Below are positions 7,939 to 17,669 of a DNA stretch of 64,000 bases, in pieces; positions within the stretch are counted from its first letter, which is position 1; every line of letters starts with the position of its first letter. Both the position numbers and the translations under genes were made by a program. The notes below the pieces were generated by a model. That model searched no databases. It saw only the letters and a program-made list of their open reading frames with translations, and was not told the origin of the DNA. The stretch is from an uncultured Prevotellaceae bacterium (lineage in GTDB: Bacteria; Bacteroidota; Bacteroidia; Bacteroidales; Bacteroidaceae), in assembly GCA_900316505.1 (NCBI GenBank), contig ONDH01000010.1, forward strand, positions 1 through 64,000, in the 5' to 3' direction.

Positions 7939-9085
7939 GTATCTCATGATGGCAGCAGTAGCCCTCATGACAGCTATGAGCTTCACCGCTTGCAGCGATG
8001 ACGACAATGACAACTCATCGAACTATCAGAAGTACCAACAGGAAGTGACCAACATGGTCAACAAGCAGAAAAAGAACGACAAAGTCATTCTGCTCGTTGC
8101 TTTCGGTTCCACTTGGGAACAAGCCTACGACACCTTCGAGAAAGTGGTGGACGACTACAAAGCAAACTTCTCTGGTTGGGATGTTTACCTTTCTTTCTCT
8201 TCCATCGAATGCATCAACAATGCCCGTGCTGGTGAGAACGTGGCTCCCAAAGACTACTATGACCCAGAGCACTGGCTCAACGCCATTGGTCAGGCTGGTT
8301 ACAAGCAGATTGTGGTGCAGTCCTTGCAGGTGATTCCCGGTGAGGAGTACCGCAACGTGCGTGACTCTTATGTCAAGAACTTCATGAACAACAAGAACGG
8401 CAACTTCACCACCGCCTACCTGAAGAGCCTCGACCGCAACGTGGTGATTGGCACTCCACTGATGGCAGAAGAAGAAGATGCAGAAGCACTCGCTAAGGTG
8501 CTCAACAAGGAGAGCGACATCAAGGCTGCTGTTGCTGAAGGCATCGTGGCATTCATGGGACATGGTAACCCCGAAGGCTATGACTACTATGGAGGTAACA
8601 TCCGCTATGTGCAGTTGGAGCAGTATCTCCGTGCCATCAACGAGAACTACTATGTCGGCACCGTTGACATGGAACAGACACTCGTTGACGACGTGCTGGA
8701 CCACATTAGCGGCGGCAATTTCACTTATCAGGTGGGTGCTATCACGATGGACGTCACCTATAATGCCAATCCTACCATGAAGGCACAGCTCTACCCACTC
8801 ATGTCTATCGCCGGTGACCACGCTCACAACGACATGGCAGACGAAGAGGATGAAGAAAGCTGGTACTCAATGTTCAATGCTGTAGGTATTGAGACAGCTG
8901 CTTATGAGACCACTTTCAAAGAGGCTTGTTGGAAGAAGTATCAGGCTGGTGATGATTACATCCCTGCACTTGCCGAGCGTTCTGCTGTGCGCAAACTCTG
9001 GATGAACCACACCAAAGACGCTATCGAAAAGTTGGGTACAGAAGAGGCACTCTCTACACCAACCACAGCTCCTGACGAAGAATAA
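7919..9085 (+). CDS. cbiK: exported lipoprotein CbiK-type cobaltochelatase
   Basis: 388 residues. A lipoprotein signal ends in SFTAC (Cys25), followed by SDDDND, an acidic tether common on surface lipoproteins of this phylum. The rest is the CbiK fold: VILLVAFGSTWEQAY near 56-70, FMGHGNPEGYDYY with His215, and SIAGDHAHNDMADEE with His301 and His303. In CbiK, histidines at such positions bind metal and the tetrapyrrole. Cytoplasmic CbiK inserts cobalt into sirohydrochlorin; this one is exported, like CbiK-P of Desulfovibrio and the heme-binding IhtB/FetB of Porphyromonas gingivalis. Its place between two TonB receptors favours a role in capture or metal exchange of tetrapyrroles outside the cytoplasm. 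It could instead serve the corrin pathway downstream, but then the tetrapyrrole would have to cross the membrane. Confidence 0.85.
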   Translation: MKMKTIKYLMMAAVALMTAMSFTACSDDDNDNSSNYQKYQQEVTNMVNKQKKNDKVILLVAFGSTWEQAYDTFEKVVDDYKANFSGWDVYLSFSSIECINNARAGENVAPKDYYDPEHWLNAIGQAGYKQIVVQSLQVIPGEEYRNVRDSYVKNFMNNKNGNFTTAYLKSLDRNVVIGTPLMAEEEDAEALAKVLNKESDIKAAVAEGIVAFMGHGNPEGYDYYGGNIRYVQLEQYLRAINENYYVGTVDMEQTLVDDVLDHISGGNFTYQVGAITMDVTYNANPTMKAQLYPLMSIAGDHAHNDMADEEDEESWYSMFNAVGIETAAYETTFKEACWKKYQAGDDYIPALAERSAVRKLWMNHTKDAIEKLGTEEALSTPTTAPDEE

Positions 9086-9107
9086 GTAAATGTGTTCTAA
9101 ATTATCA

Positions 9108-11177
9108 ATGTTAAAAAAAGTGTTATTAGTGGCGGCGCTCTCATGCGGGAGCGCCGCTTTTGCCCAGATACACAAGATGGAGCATCGCGACTCCACTGTG
9201 ACTGAGCGCAACTACAACCTCAACCCTGTCGTCGTGACAGGTTCGGGACATCACCAACGACTCAAATCGACTGCAACTCCCGTGCGTGTACTCTCTGCCC
9301 AAGAGATTCACGAGCAGGGCATCAGCACCTTCGATGGCGCATTGACACGCATGATGCCGCAGGTGTCAATGTCGCCCAACTCGATGGGCACATTCCTGCG
9401 TCTGAACGGATTGGGCAACAAGTACATCCTCATCCTCATCAATGGGCAAAAACTGACGGGTGACATTTCCAACAACGTCGATTTGAACCGCATCAATATG
9501 GCTCGTGTGAAGCGCATTGAGGTGCTGGACGGTGCGGCTTCGTCCCTCTATGGAAGCGATGCCATTGCAGGTGTCATTAACATCATCACCGACCAACCCA
9601 CCCAGAATCTGGTCAGCGTAACCAGCGACACACGTGTTTCAGGGAAAGGACAACTCACAGAAGCTGTCACCCTTGACATCTTCACTCATGGCTTCGGTTC
9701 TTACACATCCTTCACCCACGACCGTGCAGATAGTTACCGCATCAATGGTTTGGAGTATGTGAAAGGCTCCGACACTGAAACACAGCCCAGCATCGCTCCC
9801 CTCTTCACGGGTTACCGCTCCAGCATCGTGGGGCAGAAGTTCACCTATGCGCCCAACAACAAGTTAGCTCTGAATGCAGGTTTTGACTATTCATATAAGA
9901 TTACCAACCGCCCCAACACCAACCCCGACGTGACGGGTGGCACCGATTATGAGATGCAGTACAAGGGGTTCCGCTGGAATGTGGGCGGCATCTACAAGTT
10001 CACCGCCAAGAACTCCCTGCAAGCCACTTTCACTGCCGACCGTTTCCGTTATGGCAAGGATTATGATGTAGCGACCAAGAGCAACGAGGTAGGCGACTTC
10101 GTGCTGTCGAAGAAGCAGCATGCCTACGAGACCGACGTGAAGAGCATTTTCGAACTGGTGAAAGGCGGCACCACCATCTTCGGCATGAACTGGCGAAAGG
10201 ACTGCCTCTTTGCCACATCGGGCAACATTGACCAGAGTGCCCACACCCTTGCCTTCTACGGTCAGCACGAGCAGAAATTCCTGCAAGACTTCACAGCGAC
10301 AATCGGTGCCCGCATCACTCACCACGAGAACTTCGGCAACCACTTCACACCCAAAGCCACGCTGATGTATGCACCCGGAGCGTTCCGTTTCCGCGCCACC
10401 TACTCCGCAGGTTTCCGTGCGCCAGGATTGGACGAGCTTTACTATCACTACTACTCCATCAATCGCGGCAAGCCCCAAATCTCGTTTGGCAACAGCAACC
10501 TCAAGCCAGAGAAGAGCAACTACTTCTCCCTCAATGCCGAGTACCATACGGACAAGCTATTGGTGAGTGTGACGGGTTACATCAACCGCATCAACGACAT
10601 GGTGGTGAAGCAGAACGTGGACGTGGATGACCACTCGCTCGCCATGCTGCAGGAGGAGTTTCCCGAAATGACAGAGGCAGAAGCTTCTAAACTGGCAAGC
10701 TATGCCCTCTATCAGAACAGCGACAAAGGCGACGTGAAGGGTGTTCAGGTGAATGTGTCTGCCAATCTGTTCAAAGGTTTCAACCTCTCCGCCAACTGGG
10801 CTTATGCTTATGCCCGCACCAAGAGCGGTGAGGAGTGGAGTGTACTGGAGCGCAGCATTCGCAACGCTGCCACCATCGCTGCCAATTACCACCATGCATG
10901 GGGAGCGTATGCGCTGAACGTGAACCTGAATGGTCGTCTGCAATCGAAAACCTACTACACAGGCTCGTATGAAGACGCACCAGGTTTCGGTATCTGGAAT
11001 CTACAGACCACCCACACATTCGACTGTGCCACATGGGCTCTTCTTGAACCCAGCATCGGCATCGACAACCTCTTCGACAAGACCGACCATCGCATCGACT
11101 CGTCAGTACGCAAGTTTGCCCTCTACAATCCGGGACGCATGTTAGTGATAGGGCTGAAGGTCAAGTTTAAGAACTAA
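9108..11177 (+). CDS. second TonB-dependent receptor of the riboswitch operon
   Basis: 689 residues from MLKKVLLVAALSCGSAAFA, a clean signal peptide. The in-frame ATG at 9090 would add six residues. A TonB-box-like PVVVTG lies near residue 40. Plug motifs LNGLGNKYILILINGQKL and SLYGSDAIAGVINIIT closely match the first receptor, so the two look like paralogues. The gap to cbiK is about 20 bases. The signature suggests the same broad ligand class, perhaps a different corrinoid or the product of the chelatase. The barrel shares the FGNSNLKPEKSNYFSLNAEY type of motif with its neighbour (GNTHLKPQASNYFSLGIEY). Confidence 0.87.
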   Translation: MLKKVLLVAALSCGSAAFAQIHKMEHRDSTVTERNYNLNPVVVTGSGHHQRLKSTATPVRVLSAQEIHEQGISTFDGALTRMMPQVSMSPNSMGTFLRLNGLGNKYILILINGQKLTGDISNNVDLNRINMARVKRIEVLDGAASSLYGSDAIAGVINIITDQPTQNLVSVTSDTRVSGKGQLTEAVTLDIFTHGFGSYTSFTHDRADSYRINGLEYVKGSDTETQPSIAPLFTGYRSSIVGQKFTYAPNNKLALNAGFDYSYKITNRPNTNPDVTGGTDYEMQYKGFRWNVGGIYKFTAKNSLQATFTADRFRYGKDYDVATKSNEVGDFVLSKKQHAYETDVKSIFELVKGGTTIFGMNWRKDCLFATSGNIDQSAHTLAFYGQHEQKFLQDFTATIGARITHHENFGNHFTPKATLMYAPGAFRFRATYSAGFRAPGLDELYYHYYSINRGKPQISFGNSNLKPEKSNYFSLNAEYHTDKLLVSVTGYINRINDMVVKQNVDVDDHSLAMLQEEFPEMTEAEASKLASYALYQNSDKGDVKGVQVNVSANLFKGFNLSANWAYAYARTKSGEEWSVLERSIRNAATIAANYHHAWGAYALNVNLNGRLQSKTYYTGSYEDAPGFGIWNLQTTHTFDCATWALLEPSIGIDNLFDKTDHRIDSSVRKFALYNPGRMLVIGLKVKFKN

Positions 11178-11265
11178 GAAGGGACAAGGTGGAGCCATTC
11201 ACTTTCACTTTAAGCGTGGTAGCAAATTTTTCACATTTCACTATCCACGATTCACTTTATTTCCC

Positions 11266-11273
11266 TATCTTTG
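11266..11273 (+). promoter_or_regulatory. -7 promoter box TATCTTTG for the corrin biosynthesis operon
   Basis: A TAnnTTTG match eight bases before the cobJ-cobH ATG. There is no room for a riboswitch in a transcript starting here, so B12 control would need read-through from the upstream operon. Confidence 0.6.
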
Positions 11274-11280
11274 CATCCGT

Positions 11281-12726
11281 ATGAAAAAGATTATCGTTGC
11301 AGGCATCGGGCCAGGAAGTCCCGACGACATCACACCAGCTGTCATCAAGGCAGTTGGTGAGGCTGATGCTGTGGTGGGTTACAAATACTACTTCCAGTTC
11401 ATCACTCCTTATCTGAAGCCCGGATGCGAGTGCATCGACACGGGCATGAAACATGAACGCGAACGTGCTGAGCAAGCCTTCCAATTGGCAGAAGAAGGCA
11501 AGACCGTTGTGGTCATCTCTTCTGGCGATGCTGGCATCTACGGCATGACACCGCTCATTTATGAAATGAAGCGAGAACGGGCGAGCGACATTGAGGTGGA
11601 TTCTTTAGCAGGCATCTCCGCTTTTCAGAAAGCGGCTTCCCTGCTCGGTGCTCCTGTTGGGCATGATTTCTGTGTCATCTCATTATCCGATTTGATGACA
11701 CCATGGGAGGTCATCGAACGGCGCATCAAGGCTGCTGCCATGGGCGACTTTGTGACGGCTGTCTATAATCCCAAATCGAACGGACGTTATTGGCAGCTCT
11801 ATCGTCTGCAGGAAATCTTTCTGCAAGAACGTGCCGCCAACACACCCGTGGGCTATGTGCGACAAGCAGGACGACCAGAACAGGAAGTGACCATCACCAC
11901 CCTCTCCGACTTCAACCCCGAAACTGTCGATATGTTCACCGTGGTGCTCATTGGCAACTCGCAGTCCTATCAGTGGAACGACAAGATGATTACTCCACGA
12001 GGCTACTATCAAGCCCCCTCCAACTCCCCCAAGGGGGAGAGAGACTGTCCGGATGGAATCCTCCCCCCATGGGGGGATAAGAAGGGGGCTTCTATCATGA
12101 TGGAGTCGTTCCGCACCATAGAGAGTGAACTGCAACGAAAAGATTATCCCCTTGACCACAAATGGGCACTTCTCCATGCTATCCATACCACCGCCGACTT
12201 CGATATGGAGCGTATTCTCCACACAGACAAGGGAGCTGTTTCCACATTATATAATAAAGTAAAGGACGGAACACTGACCACCATCATCACAGATGTAACG
12301 ATGGTGACCAGTGGCATTCGGAAAGGTGCCTTGCAACGCCTCGGCATCGAAGCAAAGTGTTACCTCAGTGACCCACGTGTGGCGACGCTGGCTATGGAGA
12401 AAGGCATTACACGCACCCAAGCAGGCATTCGTCTCGCTGTGGAGGAACACCCTGATGCCCTCTTCGCTTTCGGCAATGCACCCACCGCCCTCATGGAACT
12501 CTGTGACCTCATCCGCAAGGGGAAGGCACACCCTGCCGGCATCATCGCCGCACCTGTCGGTTTCGTGCATGTGAAGGAGTCGAAGCACATGGTCAAGCCC
12601 TTCAAGGACATCCCCAAAATCATTGTCGAAGGACGTAAAGGAGGCAGCAACCTCGCCGCCACTTTGTGCAACGCCATTCTCACGTTCGACGATGCAGCAC
12701 AATTAAAACCAGGAAGAGACCTTTAG
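11281..12726 (+). CDS. cobJ: fused precorrin-3B C17-methyltransferase / precorrin-8X methylmutase (CobJ-CobH)
   Basis: 481 residues with two enzymes. Residues 1-243 are the ring-contracting CobJ/CbiH methyltransferase, with the SAM-binding GIGPGSPDDIT and SSGDAGIYGM. Residues about 271-481 are CobH/CbiC, which moves the C11 methyl to C12, with the HAIHTTADFD catalytic histidine region and FAFGNAPTAL. The fused order is known in Bacteroidota. Between them lies a 27-codon palindromic insert (244-270, PSNSPKGERDCPDG type) that belongs to neither domain. The leader is only a few bases long. The TAG stop is followed immediately by a heptamer array, and cbiE-cbiT comes next. Confidence 0.93.
   Translation: MKKIIVAGIGPGSPDDITPAVIKAVGEADAVVGYKYYFQFITPYLKPGCECIDTGMKHERERAEQAFQLAEEGKTVVVISSGDAGIYGMTPLIYEMKRERASDIEVDSLAGISAFQKAASLLGAPVGHDFCVISLSDLMTPWEVIERRIKAAAMGDFVTAVYNPKSNGRYWQLYRLQEIFLQERAANTPVGYVRQAGRPEQEVTITTLSDFNPETVDMFTVVLIGNSQSYQWNDKMITPRGYYQAPSNSPKGERDCPDGILPPWGDKKGASIMMESFRTIESELQRKDYPLDHKWALLHAIHTTADFDMERILHTDKGAVSTLYNKVKDGTLTTIITDVTMVTSGIRKGALQRLGIEAKCYLSDPRVATLAMEKGITRTQAGIRLAVEEHPDALFAFGNAPTALMELCDLIRKGKAHPAGIIAAPVGFVHVKESKHMVKPFKDIPKIIVEGRKGGSNLAATLCNAILTFDDAAQLKPGRDL
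12011..12091 (+). repeat. 81-bp palindromic element inserted in frame in the CobJ-CobH linker
   Basis: The ends AAGCCCCCT and AGAAGGGGGCTT are inverted copies. Inside are the palindromes CTCCCCCAAGGGGGAG and CCCCCCATGGGGGG. The length is exactly 27 codons with no stop, and the element lies exactly at the domain junction. It resembles the protein-coding palindromic elements described from Rickettsia. Confidence 0.8.
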
Positions 12727-12813
12727 AGAGTTGACAGTTGACAATTGACAGTTGACAATTGACAGTTGACAATTGACAGTTGACAATTGACAGTTGACAG
12801 TTGACAGTTAGAA
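12725..12813 (+). repeat. heptamer array between cobJ-cobH and cbiE-cbiT
   Basis: About 12 units alternate between TTGACAG and TTGACAA. It fills the whole spacer from the TAG stop to just before the next ATG, in the orientation that carries TGA stops on the coding strand. Confidence 0.92.
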
Positions 12814-12816
12814 GTT

Positions 12817-14015
<1,199 letters not shown>

Positions 14016-14028
<13 letters not shown>

Positions 14029-15791
14029 CCATCATCCCCATCAGCGAGACAGGCAGTGACATCGCCTCGATTTTGCAACGCCAACTGAACGCCAAGACCA
14101 TCCAGCGCACTCAAGTAAGTGCCAAGTGGAATCATTTCGATGCCTTCATCTTCATTGGAGCCATGGGCATCTGCGTGAGAACCATCGCCCCCCTTGTGGA
14201 GGACAAGCACAAAGATCCTGCGGTGGTGTGTGTGGACAGCCTCGGTCAACATGTCATCGCTGTGCTTTCAGGTCATGTGGGAGGAGCCAACGACCTCACC
14301 CATCAGGTAGCTTCCATTCTCGGTGCCGACCCTGTCATCACCACCCAAAGCGACAATGCAGGTCTTTGGGCACTGGACACGTTCGAGCAGCGTTTCGACT
14401 GGCCAATAGCGAGTGAGGTGGAGGACATGAACGACTGCATCTTTGCTTTTGTCAATCGTCAACCCACGGCGTTGCTGATGGATGTGAGAGATGAGGGAAC
14501 GGATTATCTGGAGAAGACGCTTCCTGACCATGTGACGCTCATTAACGACATCAAGGATGCCACACCGGATCAATACAAACTGCTCATCATCGTGTCACCT
14601 ATCAGTCATACGTATCCGGACAACATGCTGGTGCTGCACTTTGTCCCGATGGTGGGGACAATCGGCTTTGGGTTGGCACATCATCCTGAGGATTATGAGT
14701 ATATCTACGATGAGATAGACGAGGCAATGGCGAATATTGGCATCCTGCCATGTGCCCATCGCTACTGCACCATTGACGTGAAGGCTGACGAGCCATTCGT
14801 GAAGGATTTGCAGGAATTGTATCAAGAAGAAGTCGTGTTCTTCACCGCCGAAGAACTGGCAAAGGTGGATGTGCCCCATCCGAGCACAACGGTGGAGAAA
14901 CATGTGGGTACGCCCAGTGTCTGCGAAGCTGCCGCCATCTTAGGCTCCCATCACGGCAAACTCATCGTTCCCAAGATCAAGGGGAAGAACTGGACGGCAG
15001 CCCTTGCCATTGACGAGAAATATCTAAGAACACAAAAGGGGCACATTGAGATTGTGGGTGCAGGACCTGGCGACCCCGATTTGGTGAGTGTTCGCGGAAG
15101 GAAGATGCTGGAGAAGGCTGACCTCATCCTTTATGCAGGTTCTCTGGTGCCCAAAGCATTGACAGAATGTCACAAAAGGGGTGCGGTGGTGAGAAGCAGC
15201 GCAGACATGAACCTTGAGGAGCAATGCGCTCTTATGAAAGAACACTACGACAAGGGACATTTCATTGTGCGTCTGCACACGGGAGACCCCTGCATCTTTG
15301 GTGCCATTCAGGAACAGATGGCATTTTTCGACCAGCACAGGATGTCCTACCACATCACACCAGGCATCTCATCTTTCCTCGCTGCTGCCGCAGAACTGAG
15401 AAGCCAGTTCACGATTCCCGAACGTACTCAAACCATCATTCTCACCCGTGGCGAAGGACGAACCCCCATGCCAGAGAAAGAGCAGCTGCACCTTCTCGCC
15501 AAGAGCCAGAGCACCATGTGCATCTTCCTCAGCGCTGCCATTGTGGATGACGTACAAAGAGAACTCCTGCAAGAATATCCTGCCGACACACCTGTCGCAG
15601 CATGCTATCACCTCACATGGCCTGACCAGAAAATCTATCGTGGTCAACTCCAAGACCTCGCCAAAATCGTTCACGACCATAACCTGACGCTGACCACTAT
15701 GCTCGTCGTGGGCGAAGCCATCGACAACCGTCAAGGTCTCTCCGAACTCTACAACAAATACTTCACTCACCTCTTCCGTAAAGGAGAATAG
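14016..15791 (+). CDS. cbiGF: fused cobalt-precorrin-5A hydrolase / cobalt-precorrin-4 C11-methyltransferase (CbiG-CbiF)
   Basis: 591 residues from MQKIAIIPISETG; a longer open frame upstream lies inside the previous gene. CbiG (about 1-325) opens the delta-lactone and releases acetaldehyde in the anaerobic pathway; motifs are GAMGICVRTIAPL, VLSGHVGGAND and GIGFG-like MVGTIGFGLAHH. CbiF (about 340-591) methylates C11, with the SAM motifs IVGAGPGDPDLV and RLHTGDPCIFGA and the SRSAAxE-like region FLAAAAELRSQFT. Presence of CbiG marks the cobalt-early anaerobic route. No in-frame repeat was found here, unlike its neighbours. Three bases separate its stop from cbiJ-cbiD. Confidence 0.92.
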
Positions 15792-15794
15792 CGC

Positions 15795-17669
15795 ATGATT
15801 CTTGTTTTTGGCGGCACAACCGAAGGCCGCAAGACCATAGAAGCACTGGAAGAGGCGGGCAATCCCTTCTATTACAGCACAAGGACGGGCGAACAAAAAG
15901 TGACGCTCCATCATGGCATTGCAATTAGTGGCACCATGGACGGTGCTGCCATGACCACCTTCTGCCAAAAGCACGATATCAAGCTGTTGGTGGATGCCGC
16001 CCATCCCTTTGCAGAGGTGTTACATCAAACGGTAGCTAAAGTGGCGAAAAGCATGAACATTCCTGCCATCAGGTTTGAACGTATCTTTCCAGAAAGAGAT
16101 CCTGACATCGTATGGTTGGATGGGTACGAGGATGCGTTGAGGACAATCAAGGAAAAAACGCTGCTTGCCACTACAGGCGTACAAAGCATCAGCAAATTGA
16201 AGCCCTTGGAAGAGCGAGGTGTAAAAGTAATGTACCGCATTTTACCAAGAGAATCGTCCATCCAATCAGCACTTCAACAGGGGGCAACCCACGACCAACT
16301 CTGCTTCTACGAGCAAAACGCTTGCGAGGCTCACCAAGAACCCCAAAATCGACATCGTCGACGTCGGTTTGCCGATGTCGACGATGTCGACTCACCGATG
16401 TCGACGATGTCGATTCAGAGGCTGTGGAAGGAGGGCGAAGGAGATGTAGAGTATGAGGCAGTCTTGATGAAAGAAAGCGGGGAAACAGGCGGCTTTGTAG
16501 AGAAAGTGAAAGACGCAAAAAGGATGGGCATGAAACTCTACGCCATCAAACGCCCAGAAACGCCCAGAATCTTTCACCAAGTGAATGGTGAGCACGGCTT
16601 GCGACGGATGGTCGAGAAACTCTTGCCCGGGTTCTTTCCCCTGCACAGCGGACTCACCACAGGAACCTGTGCCACTGCTGCAGCCATCGCCGCAACAAGG
16701 CGCATGCTGACAGGGGAAACGCCCGACGAGGTGCCCGTCATCCTTCCTAATGGCGAAACCATCATGGTGGCAGTCAGTTATGCCGACGGCTACGCTTACT
16801 GCATCAAGGAGGCAGGCGATGACCCCGACGTGACCGATGGTATTGAAGTGAGGGCAAAGGTAGAAAAATCGACTCAATTTGAGATATGTGGCGGTGAAGG
16901 AGTGGGCAGATTCACCCTGCCAGGCTTCGACTACCCCATCGGTGAGCCAGCCATCAACAAGGCTCCTCGCCAGATGCTACGCCAAAATCTGGAGAAACTC
17001 CTAACTCCTAACTCCAAACTCCAAACTCTAAAAGTCACCATCAGTGTCCCCAACGGAGCCGATATCGCCCGCAAGACCTTCAACCCCCGTCTCGGAATCG
17101 AAGGAGGCATCAGCATCATTGGTGTTTCAGGCATCGTGAAGCCTTTCAGCGAAGAGGCTTTCATTGAGAGCATCCGCAAGTGCATGGAGGTGGCAAAAGC
17201 AAGTGGCACCGACTGCATCGTTCTCCACAGCGGCATGAAGAGTGAGGGTTTCCTTCAGCAGCGCTACCCCAACCTGCCTCAACAAGCGTTCGTGGAGTAC
17301 GGCAATGCCATCGGAGCCACCTTGCAAATCGCTAACGAGCTCCACATCCCTCGCATCACCCTCGGCATCATGCTGGGCAAGGCAGTGAAGCTGGCAGAAG
17401 GACATCTCGACACCCACAGCAAAAAACAGACGATGAACAAGGCGTTCATCGCCGAGATGTTGAAAGAAGCTGGATGCAAAGAGGATATCGTCAAAGTGGA
17501 CGGCATCACCTTGGCAAGAGAATTATGGGGCATCATCCCCTCCGAGCAGATAAAAACCTTTTGCCGCACGGTCATCCGCCATTGCCTGAAACATTGCCAA
17601 TCCTTAGTTCCCCACAGCGAACTGACTATTCTATTGATTGATGACGTCGGAAGAGCACACTCGCTATGA
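15795..17669 (+). CDS. cbiJD: fused cobalt-precorrin-6A reductase / cobalt-precorrin-5B C1-methyltransferase (CbiJ-CbiD)
   Basis: 624 residues. CbiJ/CobK (about 1-260) starts MILVFGGTTEGRK, has DAAHPFAEVLHQ and ends near MKESGETGGFVEKV; it reduces the macrocycle with NADPH. CbiD (about 285-624) has HSGLTTGTCATAAA and VPNGADIARKTFNPRLGIEGG; it methylates C1 in the anaerobic route. Two foreign stretches sit in frame: residues 185-207, encoded by a GTCGAC-rich inverted repeat, and 401-412, encoded by five AACTCCN heptamers just before the strand VTISVPNG. The 3' end overlaps the convergent btuC by 44 bases. This is the last gene of the plus-strand operon. Confidence 0.92.
   Translation: MILVFGGTTEGRKTIEALEEAGNPFYYSTRTGEQKVTLHHGIAISGTMDGAAMTTFCQKHDIKLLVDAAHPFAEVLHQTVAKVAKSMNIPAIRFERIFPERDPDIVWLDGYEDALRTIKEKTLLATTGVQSISKLKPLEERGVKVMYRILPRESSIQSALQQGATHDQLCFYEQNACEAHQEPQNRHRRRRFADVDDVDSPMSTMSIQRLWKEGEGDVEYEAVLMKESGETGGFVEKVKDAKRMGMKLYAIKRPETPRIFHQVNGEHGLRRMVEKLLPGFFPLHSGLTTGTCATAAAIAATRRMLTGETPDEVPVILPNGETIMVAVSYADGYAYCIKEAGDDPDVTDGIEVRAKVEKSTQFEICGGEGVGRFTLPGFDYPIGEPAINKAPRQMLRQNLEKLLTPNSKLQTLKVTISVPNGADIARKTFNPRLGIEGGISIIGVSGIVKPFSEEAFIESIRKCMEVAKASGTDCIVLHSGMKSEGFLQQRYPNLPQQAFVEYGNAIGATLQIANELHIPRITLGIMLGKAVKLAEGHLDTHSKKQTMNKAFIAEMLKEAGCKEDIVKVDGITLARELWGIIPSEQIKTFCRTVIRHCLKHCQSLVPHSELTILLIDDVGRAHSL
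16348..16414 (+). repeat. inverted-repeat element inserted in frame in cbiJ
   Basis: The ends are a perfect 15-bp inverted pair (ATCGACATCGTCGAC at 16348-16362, complement at 16400-16414). Between and overlapping them, CCGATGTCGACGATGTCGA occurs twice with a 24-bp period. The encoded peptide is basic then acidic (HRRRRFADVDDVD) and is absent from the family pattern. Confidence 0.8.
16996..17030 (+). repeat. five-unit heptamer array inside cbiD, in frame
   Basis: The units are AACTCCT, AACTCCT, AACTCCA, AACTCCA, AACTCTA. It encodes LLTPNSKLQTL between a helix and the conserved strand VTISVPNG. Confidence 0.85.

Noticed and set aside
8015..8827. Long open frame antisense to cbiK
   Set aside because: The CbiK motifs on the plus strand account for this region.
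12725..12813. Heptamer array considered as a CRISPR array
   Set aside because: Units are 7 bp with no unique spacers and no cas genes; it is a simple tandem repeat.
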